64,000 nt of DNA from Haloplanus salinarum (GTDB lineage: Archaea > Halobacteriota > Halobacteria > Halobacteriales > Haloferacaceae): the NCBI RefSeq assembly GCF_024498175.1, contig NZ_CP101823.1, forward strand, positions 248,001 through 312,000, in the 5' to 3' direction. Both the position numbers and the translations under genes were made by a program. The notes below the pieces were generated by a model. The model was not told the origin of the DNA and searched no databases. It saw nothing but the letters and a program-made list of their open reading frames with translations. Positions 17,446-25,846 of the stretch are shown piece by piece; position 1 is the first letter of the stretch; each line of letters opens with the position of its first letter.

Positions 17446-18498
17446 GTGACGGACGACGACCTGCGCCGGACGCTCGCCGCCGTGGGGGAGACGTTCGACC
17501 TCGGGGAGTACGAGATCGAGGCGTACGTGACGGTGCTCGAACACGGGCAGTTGACGGCGGCCGAGGTCGCCGAGCGGACCGACATCCCCCAGCCACGCGT
17601 CTACGACACCGTGCGGAGCCTGGCCGATCACGGCTTCGTGGAGGTACACGAGTCCCGGCCGATGCGGATCGTGGCGGTCGACCCGACGGAGGCGTTCGAC
17701 GACGTGCGGACGACCCTCGCCGACCTGGTGGAGGCGCTCGAACGCCGGTACACCGCCCCCAGCCGCGGCACCGAGGCGGCGTCGCTCGTCAAGTCCCGGC
17801 CGACGATCCTCCGATATCTGGAGGACGTGATCACGGCCGCGGAGTACGAACTGCTGGTCTCGCTGACGCCCGACCTCTTCTCGCGGTTCGAGGACGCACT
17901 CGCCGAGCGACGCGCCGAGGGCGTCGCCGTCGACCTCCTGCTCTCGCCGGCCGCCGAGGTTCCCGGGGCCGACGCGTACGACTACACGGACGTGGCGTCG
18001 AGCGTCCGCGCCCGACGGGGCGTGACGACGCCGGTCGCCGCCGTCGCCGACGGCGAGTACTCAATCTACACTGCGCGCGAGGCGGTCGGATCCGGCCCGG
18101 CGGGGTACGGCGTCGTGTTCAACCGCTCGGAGCTGGGGTCGCTGGTGTCGGGATTCCTGAACACCGTCGTCTGGGGGTCGGCCACGACGCTGGTCGAACG
18201 GACCGACGACCGCCCCTCCCCGCGGCGGTACGCCTCGCTCCGGCGCTGTGTCAACGACCTTGGCGACCGGAACGGTCCCCACCACGTCACGGTCCGGGGG
18301 CGGGACGTGGAGACGGGCGAGCCACGGACCGTCGAGGGCCGGATCGTCGACGTCGCCGGCGACCGCAGCCGGATGACCGCGTCGCTCACGGTCCGCACCG
18401 ACGACGGCGACGTCGCCGTCGGCGGCCAGGCCGCGGCCTTCGAGGACGTCGAGGCGACCGAACTCGTCGTGGCGCGGGACGAACCGCCGGGTCGCTGA
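17446..18498 (+). CDS. trmB: TrmB-family sugar-responsive transcription regulator
   Basis: 350 residues from the GTG at 17446. An in-frame GTG at 17437 is an alternative. A winged-helix domain (LTAAEVAERTDIPQPRVYDT) occupies about 15-80. The TrmB effector domain follows (TILRYLEDVITAAEYELLV, then a C-terminal beta domain from about 255). Haloarchaeal TrmB controls central sugar metabolism and gluconeogenesis. It follows gfcR by 56 bases, so gdh, gfcR and trmB may be cotranscribed. Confidence 0.88.
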   Translation: MTDDDLRRTLAAVGETFDLGEYEIEAYVTVLEHGQLTAAEVAERTDIPQPRVYDTVRSLADHGFVEVHESRPMRIVAVDPTEAFDDVRTTLADLVEALERRYTAPSRGTEAASLVKSRPTILRYLEDVITAAEYELLVSLTPDLFSRFEDALAERRAEGVAVDLLLSPAAEVPGADAYDYTDVASSVRARRGVTTPVAAVADGEYSIYTAREAVGSGPAGYGVVFNRSELGSLVSGFLNTVVWGSATTLVERTDDRPSPRRYASLRRCVNDLGDRNGPHHVTVRGRDVETGEPRTVEGRIVDVAGDRSRMTASLTVRTDDGDVAVGGQAAAFEDVEATELVVARDEPPGR

Positions 18499-18530
18499 AG
18501 CCGGCGGTCCCGCGATCCGTCCGGGCGCGG

Positions 18531-21500
18531 TCAGTCCCCCGGCGTCTTCGACGTGTGCTCGACGCCGGTGATCTCGAAGCGGGCCCCGCCGTCGGCACCC
18601 TCCGTGACGGAGACGCTCCAGCCGTGTGCGGTGGCGATGCCCTCGACGATCCGGAGACCGAGTCCCGTCCCGTCGTGTGACGTCGAGTAGCCCGCCTCGA
18701 ACACCGCCTCGTGGTCCGCTTCCGGGATCCCAGGACCGTCGTCCGCGACGTAGAACCCACCCTCGCAGTCGCCGACGGTGACGGTGACCGTGGCGTCGTG
18801 TGGCTCGCTGTTGCCGGCTTCTCGAGGGATCGGAGATCCCTCGCGGTCTCCGGACTGCGTCCGGCTGCTCGTGGAACCGTGTTCCACGCTGTCGTCGGCC
18901 TTCGGTCGACTGCTCGTGGAACCGTGTTCCACGCTGTCGTCGGCCTTCGGTCGACTGCTCGTGGAGCCATGCTCGACGGAGTTCCGGATCAGGTTCTCGA
19001 TCAGTTGCCGGAGGCGACTGCGGTCGGCGACGATCCTCCCGTCGGTCCGGACGTCGAGGGTGGCGGCGTCCGTCTCGACGGTCTCCCAGCAGGTTCGGAC
19101 CAGCGTCGCCAGGTCGATGGGTTCCATCTCCCCGACTTCGGTGCCCTCCCGGGCGAGCGTCAGGAGGTCCTCGATCAGCGTCTCCATCCGTTCGAGCGAC
19201 CGCCGGACTGGCGGCAGACGCTCGCTGTCACAGTCCTCGGCCAGGAGTTCGAGTTGGCCCGTGGCCACGTTCAGCGGGCTCCGGAGGTCGTGTGAGAGGA
19301 CGCTCGCGAAGGACTCCAGGTGGTCGTTCCGCCCGGCGAGTTCCCGCTCGCGGGCGCGGAGCTGTTCCCGGCGGTACACCTGTTCGAGCGCCGTGGTGAG
19401 GCTACTGGCCAGGATCTTCCCGAGGACCAGATCCCGCTGGTCGAAGGCGCCGGCAGTCGTCGATCCCGCGATCAGGATGCCGTCCTCGCCGAGTGGCAGG
19501 TAGAGTTCGCTCCGGAGCGTGGAGTCGGAGTCGTAGACGTCCGGGTCGTCGTGGACGTCGTCGACCGCGAACGCCTCCCCCCGCTCGTAGCTGCGCCACG
19601 CGATACTCTCGCCCGCGGCGAACGTCGGCGGCTCGCCGATGATCTCGCCGAGGGCGTCCGTGTACGCGATGGGGACGAGCCCCGCCTCGTCGTCGAGGAG
19701 GTGGACCGAGTTCGCGTCGAGTCCGAGGAGGTCCCGTGCGGTCTCGACGCCGATCTCGGCGATCCGTTCCCGCGTCTCGGCGGCCATCAGCTCCCGCGTC
19801 GTCTCGTTCAGGGCTTCGAGTCGGCGCTCGCGCCGGGCGCTCTCGGTGACGTCCCGATACACCCAGAGGTGGCCGTCGCCGTCGGGCAGGCCGATCCGCC
19901 GGTAGTTCCGGGCGAACGTCCGGCCGTCACGGAGGGTGAGCGACTCGTCGCGGGCGTCGTCATCGCCCGTCACCGCCGCCTCGATGCCGTCGACGAACCC
20001 CTCGGAGTCCTCGAACATGGCGCTGACCGCCTCCGCGAGTCGCTCGCAGTCCTCGCCGACCGCCTCGGCGGGCGTCCCCTGCATCCCGAACAGATCGAAC
20101 AGCTGTTCGTTGGTCTTCAGGACGTTGCGGTTCTCGTCCTCCGCGAGCACGCCGACCGGGAGGGTGTCGACGAGCGCCGAGAGGAGGGTGTTCGTCCGTT
20201 CCAGCGCCCGCCGGTTGCGCTTGCGCTCGCTGGTCTCGCGTGTCGAGATGATGATCGACACCACCTCGCCGTCGTCGTCCGTGACGGGGCGGAAGACGCC
20301 CGTGATCGAGTACGGGTTGCCGTTCGGTCCCGTGAGTTCGAGGTCGAACTCGACGTACTCCCCGGCGGCGGCGCGGCCGATCCACGCCTCGATCCGCGAC
20401 GCGGTGTTGCCCCCCTCGTCGAACCACGGCGTCCGCGAGAAGCGCCGCCCGACCACGTCGGCGCGGTCGGCGTCCACGTAGGCCAGCGCCGTCCGGTTGA
20501 TGTCGAGCACCGTCCCGTCGGTGTCGAGTAGCCCGACGAGGATGTTCGGATCCTCGAAGACCGCCCTGTACCGTCGCTCCTTGCGTTCGAGTTCCGCCTC
20601 GCGTTCCTTGTACGCGGTGATGTCCCGGGAGATGCCGACCGCCCGCCGGTCCGGTGCCCCGTCGGTGTCGACGGTGGCCCTGAGCCAGCGGTGGCCGCCA
20701 GTCTCGGGGTCGGGCGTCGTCCGGTATTCGATCTCGCCACGCTCCCGATCCCCGTCGATCACCTCCCGATGGAAACGCCGGAACGCGGCCCGGTCCTCCG
20801 GATGGACGACGGTCTCGCAGTGGTCCTCCCACGTCGGCACCTCCGCGGGTCGGTGGTCGAAGAACTGCTCGTACGCGCCGTGGCGGACGACGGCCCCGGT
20901 GTCGAGGTCGATCTCGAAGACGACCGACTGCGTCCGGTCGAGTGCGAGTTGCATCCGCTCCCGTGCCCGTTCGAGTTCGTGCTTTCGCTGCTCGCGTTCG
21001 GTGACGTCGACCGCGATACCGAGGACCGCCCCCTCGTCGCCGTCCGTGAGGTCGTACGGCAACAGTCGGGGTTCGAGGACGCGCGTCCGCCCCGCGGCGT
21101 CGGGGAGTTCGACGTCGGTCACGCGCTTCGGTTCCCCCGTCCGCAGGACCTCCTCGACGTCGCCCCGAACCCGTTCGGCCGCCTCCGCGCCGAGGACCTC
21201 GTCGACGGTGGCGCCCTCGATTTCGTCCACCGTGGTGTCGTGAAACGCCGCGAGGGTCTCGTTCGCGAGCAGGTACGTCCCCCCGCGGTCCACGACGAAC
21301 AGGAAGTGCGGCAGCGAGTCGACGATCTCCCGCAGGCGGCGTTCGCTGCGCTCGACCAGTCGCTGCGAGCGGTCGTGTCCGACGGCGTTGACGATCCGGT
21401 TGGCCAGGACGGCGTACTGGTCGGTGCCCGCCTCCTTCTGGAGGTAGTCGGTCACGCCCGCGGAGATGGCGTCGCTCGCGACCTCCTCGCTGCCCTTGCC

Positions 21501-21767
21501 CGTAAAGAGGACGAACGGAAGCGAGGGCTCGGTCTCGCGGACGGTCTCCAGGAACTCGATCCCGTTCCGGCCGGGCATGTCGTAATCCGAGACCACACAG
21601 TCGTACGCGCCCGCCCGGAGCCGTTCGAGGGCCTCGTCGACGTCGTCCGCCGTCTCGACGGTCAGTCGGTCGCTCTCGCGTTCCAGAAACGTCGCGGTCA
21701 GTTCGGCGAAATCGGGGTCGTCGTCGACGTGCAGGACGCGAACGGGATCGGGGGGGTCCCAGCTCAT
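18531..21767 (-). CDS. Hybrid sensor histidine kinase: receiver, PAS array, GAF, HisKA, HATPase
   Basis: 1078 residues, no transmembrane helix. The receiver domain is at about 9-125 with phospho-acceptor Asp61 (VVSDYDMPG). PAS/PAC modules follow at roughly 150-260, 270-395, 400-520 and 530-650, then a GAF domain at 665-810. The dimerisation helix carries SHDLRSPLN, and the ATPase has DDGPGIP and GTGLGLRIVEG. The N-box (NLIRNSVEHG) is interrupted by three copies of a 15-residue repeat beginning SVEHGSTSSR. Ligand and partner regulator are unknown. The ATG at 21767 has a TATA-like box 26 bases upstream. Confidence 0.9.
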   Translation of the reverse strand: MSWDPPDPVRVLHVDDDPDFAELTATFLERESDRLTVETADDVDEALERLRAGAYDCVVSDYDMPGRNGIEFLETVRETEPSLPFVLFTGKGSEEVASDAISAGVTDYLQKEAGTDQYAVLANRIVNAVGHDRSQRLVERSERRLREIVDSLPHFLFVVDRGGTYLLANETLAAFHDTTVDEIEGATVDEVLGAEAAERVRGDVEEVLRTGEPKRVTDVELPDAAGRTRVLEPRLLPYDLTDGDEGAVLGIAVDVTEREQRKHELERARERMQLALDRTQSVVFEIDLDTGAVVRHGAYEQFFDHRPAEVPTWEDHCETVVHPEDRAAFRRFHREVIDGDRERGEIEYRTTPDPETGGHRWLRATVDTDGAPDRRAVGISRDITAYKEREAELERKERRYRAVFEDPNILVGLLDTDGTVLDINRTALAYVDADRADVVGRRFSRTPWFDEGGNTASRIEAWIGRAAAGEYVEFDLELTGPNGNPYSITGVFRPVTDDDGEVVSIIISTRETSERKRNRRALERTNTLLSALVDTLPVGVLAEDENRNVLKTNEQLFDLFGMQGTPAEAVGEDCERLAEAVSAMFEDSEGFVDGIEAAVTGDDDARDESLTLRDGRTFARNYRRIGLPDGDGHLWVYRDVTESARRERRLEALNETTRELMAAETRERIAEIGVETARDLLGLDANSVHLLDDEAGLVPIAYTDALGEIIGEPPTFAAGESIAWRSYERGEAFAVDDVHDDPDVYDSDSTLRSELYLPLGEDGILIAGSTTAGAFDQRDLVLGKILASSLTTALEQVYRREQLRARERELAGRNDHLESFASVLSHDLRSPLNVATGQLELLAEDCDSERLPPVRRSLERMETLIEDLLTLAREGTEVGEMEPIDLATLVRTCWETVETDAATLDVRTDGRIVADRSRLRQLIENLIRNSVEHGSTSSRPKADDSVEHGSTSSRPKADDSVEHGSTSSRTQSGDREGSPIPREAGNSEPHDATVTVTVGDCEGGFYVADDGPGIPEADHEAVFEAGYSTSHDGTGLGLRIVEGIATAHGWSVSVTEGADGGARFEITGVEHTSKTPGD
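18860..18983. repeat. 45-base in-frame tandem repeat inside the kinase ATPase domain
   Basis: Units at 18860-18904 (slightly diverged), 18905-18949 and 18950-about 18983 (third partial and diverged). The unit encodes 15 residues starting SVEHGSTSSR and ending PKADD. The first five residues copy the end of the kinase N-box, so the repeat arose by reduplication of that site. Neighbouring copies are nearly identical in bases, implying recent expansion or gene conversion. Confidence 0.9.
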
Positions 21768-21781
21768 CGGCGGCCGTACGA

Positions 21782-21803
21782 CGAACGGGCGAATAACCGT
21801 TCG
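21782..21803. promoter_or_regulatory. Inverted repeat around the promoter of the hybrid kinase
   Basis: CGAACGG, 8 bases, CCGTTCG. The spacer contains the minus-strand TATA-like element TTATTC centred about 26 bases before the kinase ATG at 21767. An operator or paired BRE/TATA arrangement is likely. The neighbouring plus-strand gene has its own TATA box (CTATATCC near 21852-21859). Confidence 0.45.
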
Positions 21804-21883
21804 GATGCGAGTATCAGGGTTGAAAACCCCGCGTCGCCCCGTCCCACCAACCTATATCCCGGCGCCACGCGCAGGCTCAGGGG

Positions 21884-22435
21884 ATGGCTCCCTACGAGGC
21901 CTTCGACGAGAACGTGGAAGTCCACGGACGGACGATCCTCAGCGTCGTCGACGACGCGCTCGCCCGGTTCGCCGAGTCCTATCGGGAGGCGGCACGCGAC
22001 GCCCTCGCGGAACACGGCATCGACGATCCGTCGCCGGACGAGTGGTACCCACAGCAAGCCTGGTTGGACACGTTCGAGGTCATCGCGTCTGAGCTGGAAC
22101 CGCACATCCTCGACCGCGTCGGCGAACAGATCCCCGACGTGGCCGAGTGGCCGGACGACCCCGGTTCGGTCCCCGAGGGACTCCGCGCCATCGACGACGC
22201 CTACCGACGGAATCACCGCGGCGGCGACATCGGATCCTATCGGTTCGAGGCGGTCGGCGACCGGGAGGCCGAGGTGACCTGTCGGAACCCCTACCCCTGC
22301 CCGTTCGACCGGGGACTGATCCGTGCCGTCGCCCGGAACCACGCTCCCGTCGAGTCGTTCGTCTTCGTCGAGGAACGGGGCGACCGGTGTCGCCGCGACG
22401 GCGACGACGCCTGTGTCTTCACCGTGTCCTGGTAG
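21884..22435 (+). CDS. Uncharacterised haloarchaeal protein
   Basis: 183 residues, acidic and soluble. It opens with MAPYEAFDENVEVHGRTIL, followed by helices and a C-terminal segment holding CRNPYPCPFDRGLIRA and CVFTVSW with four cysteines. The general plan (helical sensor followed by a short Cys-containing beta end) recalls small-molecule-binding V4R/heme-NO-binding relatives, but I cannot confirm this. A CTATATCC box lies 25-32 bases upstream. Its TAG directly abuts the stop of the convergent regulator gene. Function unknown. Confidence 0.65.
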   Translation: MAPYEAFDENVEVHGRTILSVVDDALARFAESYREAARDALAEHGIDDPSPDEWYPQQAWLDTFEVIASELEPHILDRVGEQIPDVAEWPDDPGSVPEGLRAIDDAYRRNHRGGDIGSYRFEAVGDREAEVTCRNPYPCPFDRGLIRAVARNHAPVESFVFVEERGDRCRRDGDDACVFTVSW

Positions 22436-22945
22436 TCAGTCGCGCTCGTAGGCCTCGATGGCGTCGATCAGCTCCTCGACCGAGTGGTCCATCGCGAGTT
22501 CGAGAAGCGTCTCGAACTCGTCGTAGGTGGTCGCCAGGTCCTCGATGTGTGCGCGTGTCGCCGTGTCGCCGTCGTCGACGCGGGACAGGGACCGGTCGAG
22601 CGTCCGTCGCGTCGACCCCATCTCCCGGGCGACGTGTTGCTGGAGGACGTCCCGGACGACGAACCACAGATCCGTCTCGGGTTCGAACCGGACGCGCCGT
22701 CCCCCGCCGCCCGAGGAGCGTCGGCGGATCAGCCCGATCCGCGTGAGTCGCCGGGTCACGTTGCTGATCGTCGACTTCGCGTACCCCGTCTCCTCGACCA
22801 GCTCCGGGATCGAAAGCGGTTCGGCCGCGAAATAGAGGACGCCGTACACCCGTCCCGCGCTCCGACTCAGTCCGTACACCTCGGCCGACCGCTCCATCGA
22901 CTCGATGACTTCCTCCCGAGCGGCCGCCGACCCGTCCCCGCTCAT
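22436..22945 (-). CDS. GbsR/MarR-family winged-helix transcription regulator
   Basis: 169 residues from the ATG at 22945. A GTG at 22978 would add 11 residues. RSAGRVYGVLYFAAEPLSIPELVE and YAKSTISNVTRRLTRIGLIRR form the winged helix. A C-terminal coiled region follows (about 100-165). Haloarchaeal members regulate osmolyte, transport or membrane genes. It is divergent from a small protein gene, and the shared gap holds a TATA element and a near-perfect inverted repeat, so autoregulation is plausible. Confidence 0.82.
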   Translation of the reverse strand: MSGDGSAAAREEVIESMERSAEVYGLSRSAGRVYGVLYFAAEPLSIPELVEETGYAKSTISNVTRRLTRIGLIRRRSSGGGGRRVRFEPETDLWFVVRDVLQQHVAREMGSTRRTLDRSLSRVDDGDTATRAHIEDLATTYDEFETLLELAMDHSVEELIDAIEAYERD

Positions 22946-23009
22946 CGTCGCCCCCCGCCGGCTGGGGTGTCGGTCCACCGTTCGTTCACGGCCGTACGTG
23001 ACGAACCGT

Positions 23010-23019
23010 AAGTATTAAA
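23010..23019. promoter_or_regulatory. Shared TATA-like element between divergent genes
   Basis: AAGTATTAAA. Its centre is 27 bases upstream of the plus-strand ATG at 23042, the spacing of a leaderless haloarchaeal promoter. It also reads as TTTAATACTT toward the regulator gene on the minus strand. Confidence 0.6.
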
Positions 23020-23028
23020 CTGTTCGGT

Positions 23029-23058
23029 CTGTTCGTTCGGAATGAGCCGAACAAACAG
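23029..23058. promoter_or_regulatory. Near-perfect inverted repeat over the start of the small divergent gene
   Basis: Arms CTGTTCGTTCGG and CCGAACAAACAG match at 11 of 12 positions across a 6-base spacer. The ATG of the plus-strand small gene (23042-23044) sits in the spacer. A protein bound here would block transcription start. The adjacent GbsR/MarR-type regulator is the obvious candidate. Confidence 0.6.
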
Positions 23059-23326
23059 AATAGACGGCTCACTCCCCCGCACCGACGCCGGACCCCCTCC
23101 CCCGTGGTCCGTGCGACACACGCTTCGGCCCACTCGCTCCCCGCAGATGCACCACACGTCACCCCGCACGCGTCCCCGCTGTGATCGTCTCGTCGACCAC
23201 GCCACGAGCGGTTCCCTTCCCGTGGTCCTTGCCGTCGTCTCGGCGCTCGCCCTCCTCCACCCCGTCGCTCCGGTCGTCGGCCTCCTCCTCGCTGCCGGCC
23301 ACCTCGGGCGCAGCCACCGCGTGTGA
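23042..23326 (+). CDS. Small predicted membrane protein, divergent from the regulator
   Basis: 94 residues. The N-terminal 55 residues are polar and Pro/Arg-rich with low acidity, unlike most haloarchaeal proteins. The C-terminal part has a hydrophobic stretch at about 60-86 (LPVVLAVVSALALLHPVAPV). A TATA-like element lies exactly 27 bases before the ATG and an operator-like repeat covers the start, which supports real expression. No family is recognised. The coding call remains tentative because composition is atypical. Confidence 0.5.
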   Translation: MSRTNRIDGSLPRTDAGPPPPWSVRHTLRPTRSPQMHHTSPRTRPRCDRLVDHATSGSLPVVLAVVSALALLHPVAPVVGLLLAAGHLGRSHRV

Positions 23327-23372
23327 CACCGCGGTGCGCTCGTCACCGTTCGTGGCGTTCCGGATTCCGACG

Positions 23373-23380
23373 TTCTATAT
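23373..23380 (+). promoter_or_regulatory. TATA element of uppP
   Basis: TTCTATAT centred 26-27 bases before the ATG at 23403, indicating a leaderless transcript. Confidence 0.6.
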
Positions 23381-23402
23381 GGGCTGACAGTTTGTCCCCC
23401 GT

Positions 23403-24209
23403 ATGGATCCACATCTGGTGGCCGTCGTCGTGGGCATCCTTCAGGGGGTGTTCGAGTGGCTCCCCATCTCCAGCGAAGGGAACGTCGCCATCGCGTTGAC
23501 CGCACTGGGCGAACGTCCGGACGTCGCCGTCTCCTACGCCCTCTTTCTCCACCTCGGGACGGCCGTCTCGGCGACGGTGTACTACCGGGAGGAGGTGCGG
23601 ACGGCGCTGGCGTCGTGGTCCGACGTCCGAGTCGGCGACGCGTTCGACGGCGAGACGGCGACGCTCTCGTTCGTCGTCCTCGCCACCGCCGCCGCGTCCG
23701 CCGTCGGCCTCGTCGCCCTCGCCGTCCTCGACGCCGTCGTCTCCGAACTCACCGGCGGCGCCTTCGTCGCCCTCGTCGGCGCGTTGCTCGTCGCGACCGG
23801 GTTACTCCAGCGGTTCGCCGGTGCCTACGCCCTGGCGACCCGGTCCACCCCCGACGCCGTCGACGCCGTCCTCGTCGGCGGCCTGCAGGGACTCGCCATC
23901 CTCCCCGGCGTCTCCCGGTCGGGGACGACCACGAGCGCGCTCCTCCTCCGGGGACACGAGGGCGCGGCCGCCTTCCGGCTGTCCTTCCTCCTCAGCATCC
24001 CCGCCGCCCTCATCGGCGGCGGCGTCGGCGTCGTCCGCACGGGCGGCGTGGCCGTCTCTCCCACGGCGGGGCTCGTCGCACTCGCCGTCGCCGCCGTCGT
24101 CGGCTACGCCACCATCGACCTGTTGATGCGGGTGGTCCGCCACGTGCCCGTCTGGATACTCTGTGTCGGGCTCGGCGGGTTGGCCATCCTCGGCGGTCTG
24201 GCCGTTTAA
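23403..24209 (+). CDS. uppP: Undecaprenyl-diphosphatase (UppP/BacA family)
   Basis: 268 residues with about eight membrane helices. The two family signatures are present: GVFEWLPISSEGN near residue 15 and the LPGVSRSGTTT loop near residue 165. The enzyme removes a phosphate from polyprenyl diphosphate to recycle the lipid glycan carrier. In archaea the carrier is dolichol-like. It heads a group of envelope-glycan genes (sugar transferase, epimerase, STT3-like protein). The ATG at 23403 has a TATA element at the leaderless distance. Confidence 0.92.
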   Translation: MDPHLVAVVVGILQGVFEWLPISSEGNVAIALTALGERPDVAVSYALFLHLGTAVSATVYYREEVRTALASWSDVRVGDAFDGETATLSFVVLATAAASAVGLVALAVLDAVVSELTGGAFVALVGALLVATGLLQRFAGAYALATRSTPDAVDAVLVGGLQGLAILPGVSRSGTTTSALLLRGHEGAAAFRLSFLLSIPAALIGGGVGVVRTGGVAVSPTAGLVALAVAAVVGYATIDLLMRVVRHVPVWILCVGLGGLAILGGLAV

Positions 24210-24327
24210 CCGTCGATTAAGCGCCGTTGGCGGTTCGGAACGCACACCCTGTAGCTCGGTAGGACCGGATTACCTTCTCCGATGGATCGGCCGTCCCCTC
24301 GGGTGTGATGTATTAACAAGTAACTAA

Positions 24328-24335
24328 CCAAATAG
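24328..24335 (+). promoter_or_regulatory. TATA-like element of the sugar transferase gene
   Basis: CCAAATAG centred about 27 bases before the ATG at 24358, in an unusually AT-rich patch (24305-24340). Confidence 0.45.
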
Positions 24336-24357
24336 ATGTGCGTCCACGCCACTGGTA

Positions 24358-25785
24358 ATGCTCTCCGGGTGGCGATACCGGCTCGTCAGTGGGGTTGGGG
24401 CCACGGCGCTCGCGGCGGGGAGTGTCGCCGCCGCGAACCACCCGATCGCGCAGCGACTGGCGGTGGTGGTTCCGGTGTTCGACCGCTTGCCGTCGACGAC
24501 ACTCTCCAACGGCGACCTCTCGCTCGCCATCGCGACGACGCTGTTCGTCGTGCTCGGTGCCCTCGTCCCGCTGTTCAAGCCGCGCCCGCGACGCGTGCTC
24601 GATACGATCCTGCTCGTCGAGAAGCGGGTGGCCCTCGCCGCCGTCGCCCTCGCCGCGGTCGGCTACTTCGATTACACCTACCGCCTCCCGCGGACGACGC
24701 TCGTCCTCACGACGATCGGCCTGGGCGTCGTCCTGCCGGCGTGGTTCGTCGCGGTCCGCCGGAGTCCACGGGTCGACCCCGAACGGACGGTCGTCGTCGG
24801 CGACGATCCGGAATCCATCGACGAGGTGGTCCGCGAGACGGACGTTCCGGTCGTCGGCTACGTCGCTCCGTCGATGCTCGCGAACCCGCGTCGCTCCGCC
24901 CCCGTCACCGACGGGGGGACGGCGTCGGCGACCGACGGCGGGTTGACGCCGGATTCGAAGTGTCTCGGCGGGCTCTCCCGACTCGACGAGGTGCTGATCC
25001 GCCACGACGCCGACGCCGCGCTGCTCGCGTTCTCCCACCCCGACCGCGGGGAGTTCTTCGGCGCGCTCGATACGTGTTTCGCGGTCGGCGTCCCGGCGAT
25101 GGTTCACGACCAACACGCCGACGCCGTGTTGACGACCGGTGTCGAACGCGACGAGTTCGTGGCTATCGACCTCGAACCCTGGGACCTCCAGGAGCGCCTG
25201 CTCAAGCGTGCGTTCGACATCTGCTTCGCGACGGTCGCGTTGCTCGCCCTCGCGCCCCTCCTGCTCCTCATCGCCGCTGCGATCAAACTCGACAGCCCCG
25301 GCCCGGTCCTCTACAGTCAGGAGCGGACGGCCGAGTTCGGCGACACGTTCACCGTCTACAAGTTCCGGAGCATGATCCCGGACGCCGAATCCGACACCGG
25401 TGCCGTCCTCAGCGCCGAAGACGACGGCGAGGTGGATCCGCGCGTGACGCGTGTCGGGCGTCTCCTCCGGGAGACCCACCTCGACGAGGTTCCCCAGCTC
25501 TGGTCCATCCTCGTCGGCGACATGAGCGTCGTCGGCCCACGGCCAGAGCGGCCGGAACTCGACGACGACATCCAGCAGAGCGTTCACACGTGGCAACAGC
25601 GCTGGTTCGTCCGCCCCGGTCTGACGGGGCTCGCCCAGATCAACGACGTGGCGAGCACGGAACCCTCGGAGAAGCTCCGGTACGACGTGGCCTACATCCG
25701 GAATCAGTCGTTCTGGTTCGATCTGCGCATCCTCCTGCGTCAACTCTGGATGGTCGCCGAAGACGCTGTCGGGTTCCTCCGATGA
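24358..25785 (+). CDS. Polyprenyl-phosphate sugar-1-phosphate transferase (WbaP/bacterial sugar transferase family)
   Basis: 475 residues. The N-terminal half has about four membrane helices and a CoA/nucleotide-binding-like domain (VVVGDDPESIDEVV). One helix at about 286-306 then leads to the catalytic bacterial-sugar-transferase domain with KLDSPGPVLYSQERT, YKFRSM, LRETHLDEVPQLW and GPRPERPE. It transfers a sugar phosphate from a nucleotide sugar to the lipid carrier, the priming step of glycan assembly. An epimerase and an STT3-like gene follow on the same strand. Confidence 0.92.
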   Translation: MLSGWRYRLVSGVGATALAAGSVAAANHPIAQRLAVVVPVFDRLPSTTLSNGDLSLAIATTLFVVLGALVPLFKPRPRRVLDTILLVEKRVALAAVALAAVGYFDYTYRLPRTTLVLTTIGLGVVLPAWFVAVRRSPRVDPERTVVVGDDPESIDEVVRETDVPVVGYVAPSMLANPRRSAPVTDGGTASATDGGLTPDSKCLGGLSRLDEVLIRHDADAALLAFSHPDRGEFFGALDTCFAVGVPAMVHDQHADAVLTTGVERDEFVAIDLEPWDLQERLLKRAFDICFATVALLALAPLLLLIAAAIKLDSPGPVLYSQERTAEFGDTFTVYKFRSMIPDAESDTGAVLSAEDDGEVDPRVTRVGRLLRETHLDEVPQLWSILVGDMSVVGPRPERPELDDDIQQSVHTWQQRWFVRPGLTGLAQINDVASTEPSEKLRYDVAYIRNQSFWFDLRILLRQLWMVAEDAVGFLR

Positions 25786-25846
25786 CGATGTCAACTGACG
25801 GAAGAGTTAACGCACGACCTGCCGAACCGCCGTACACGCACACCCC

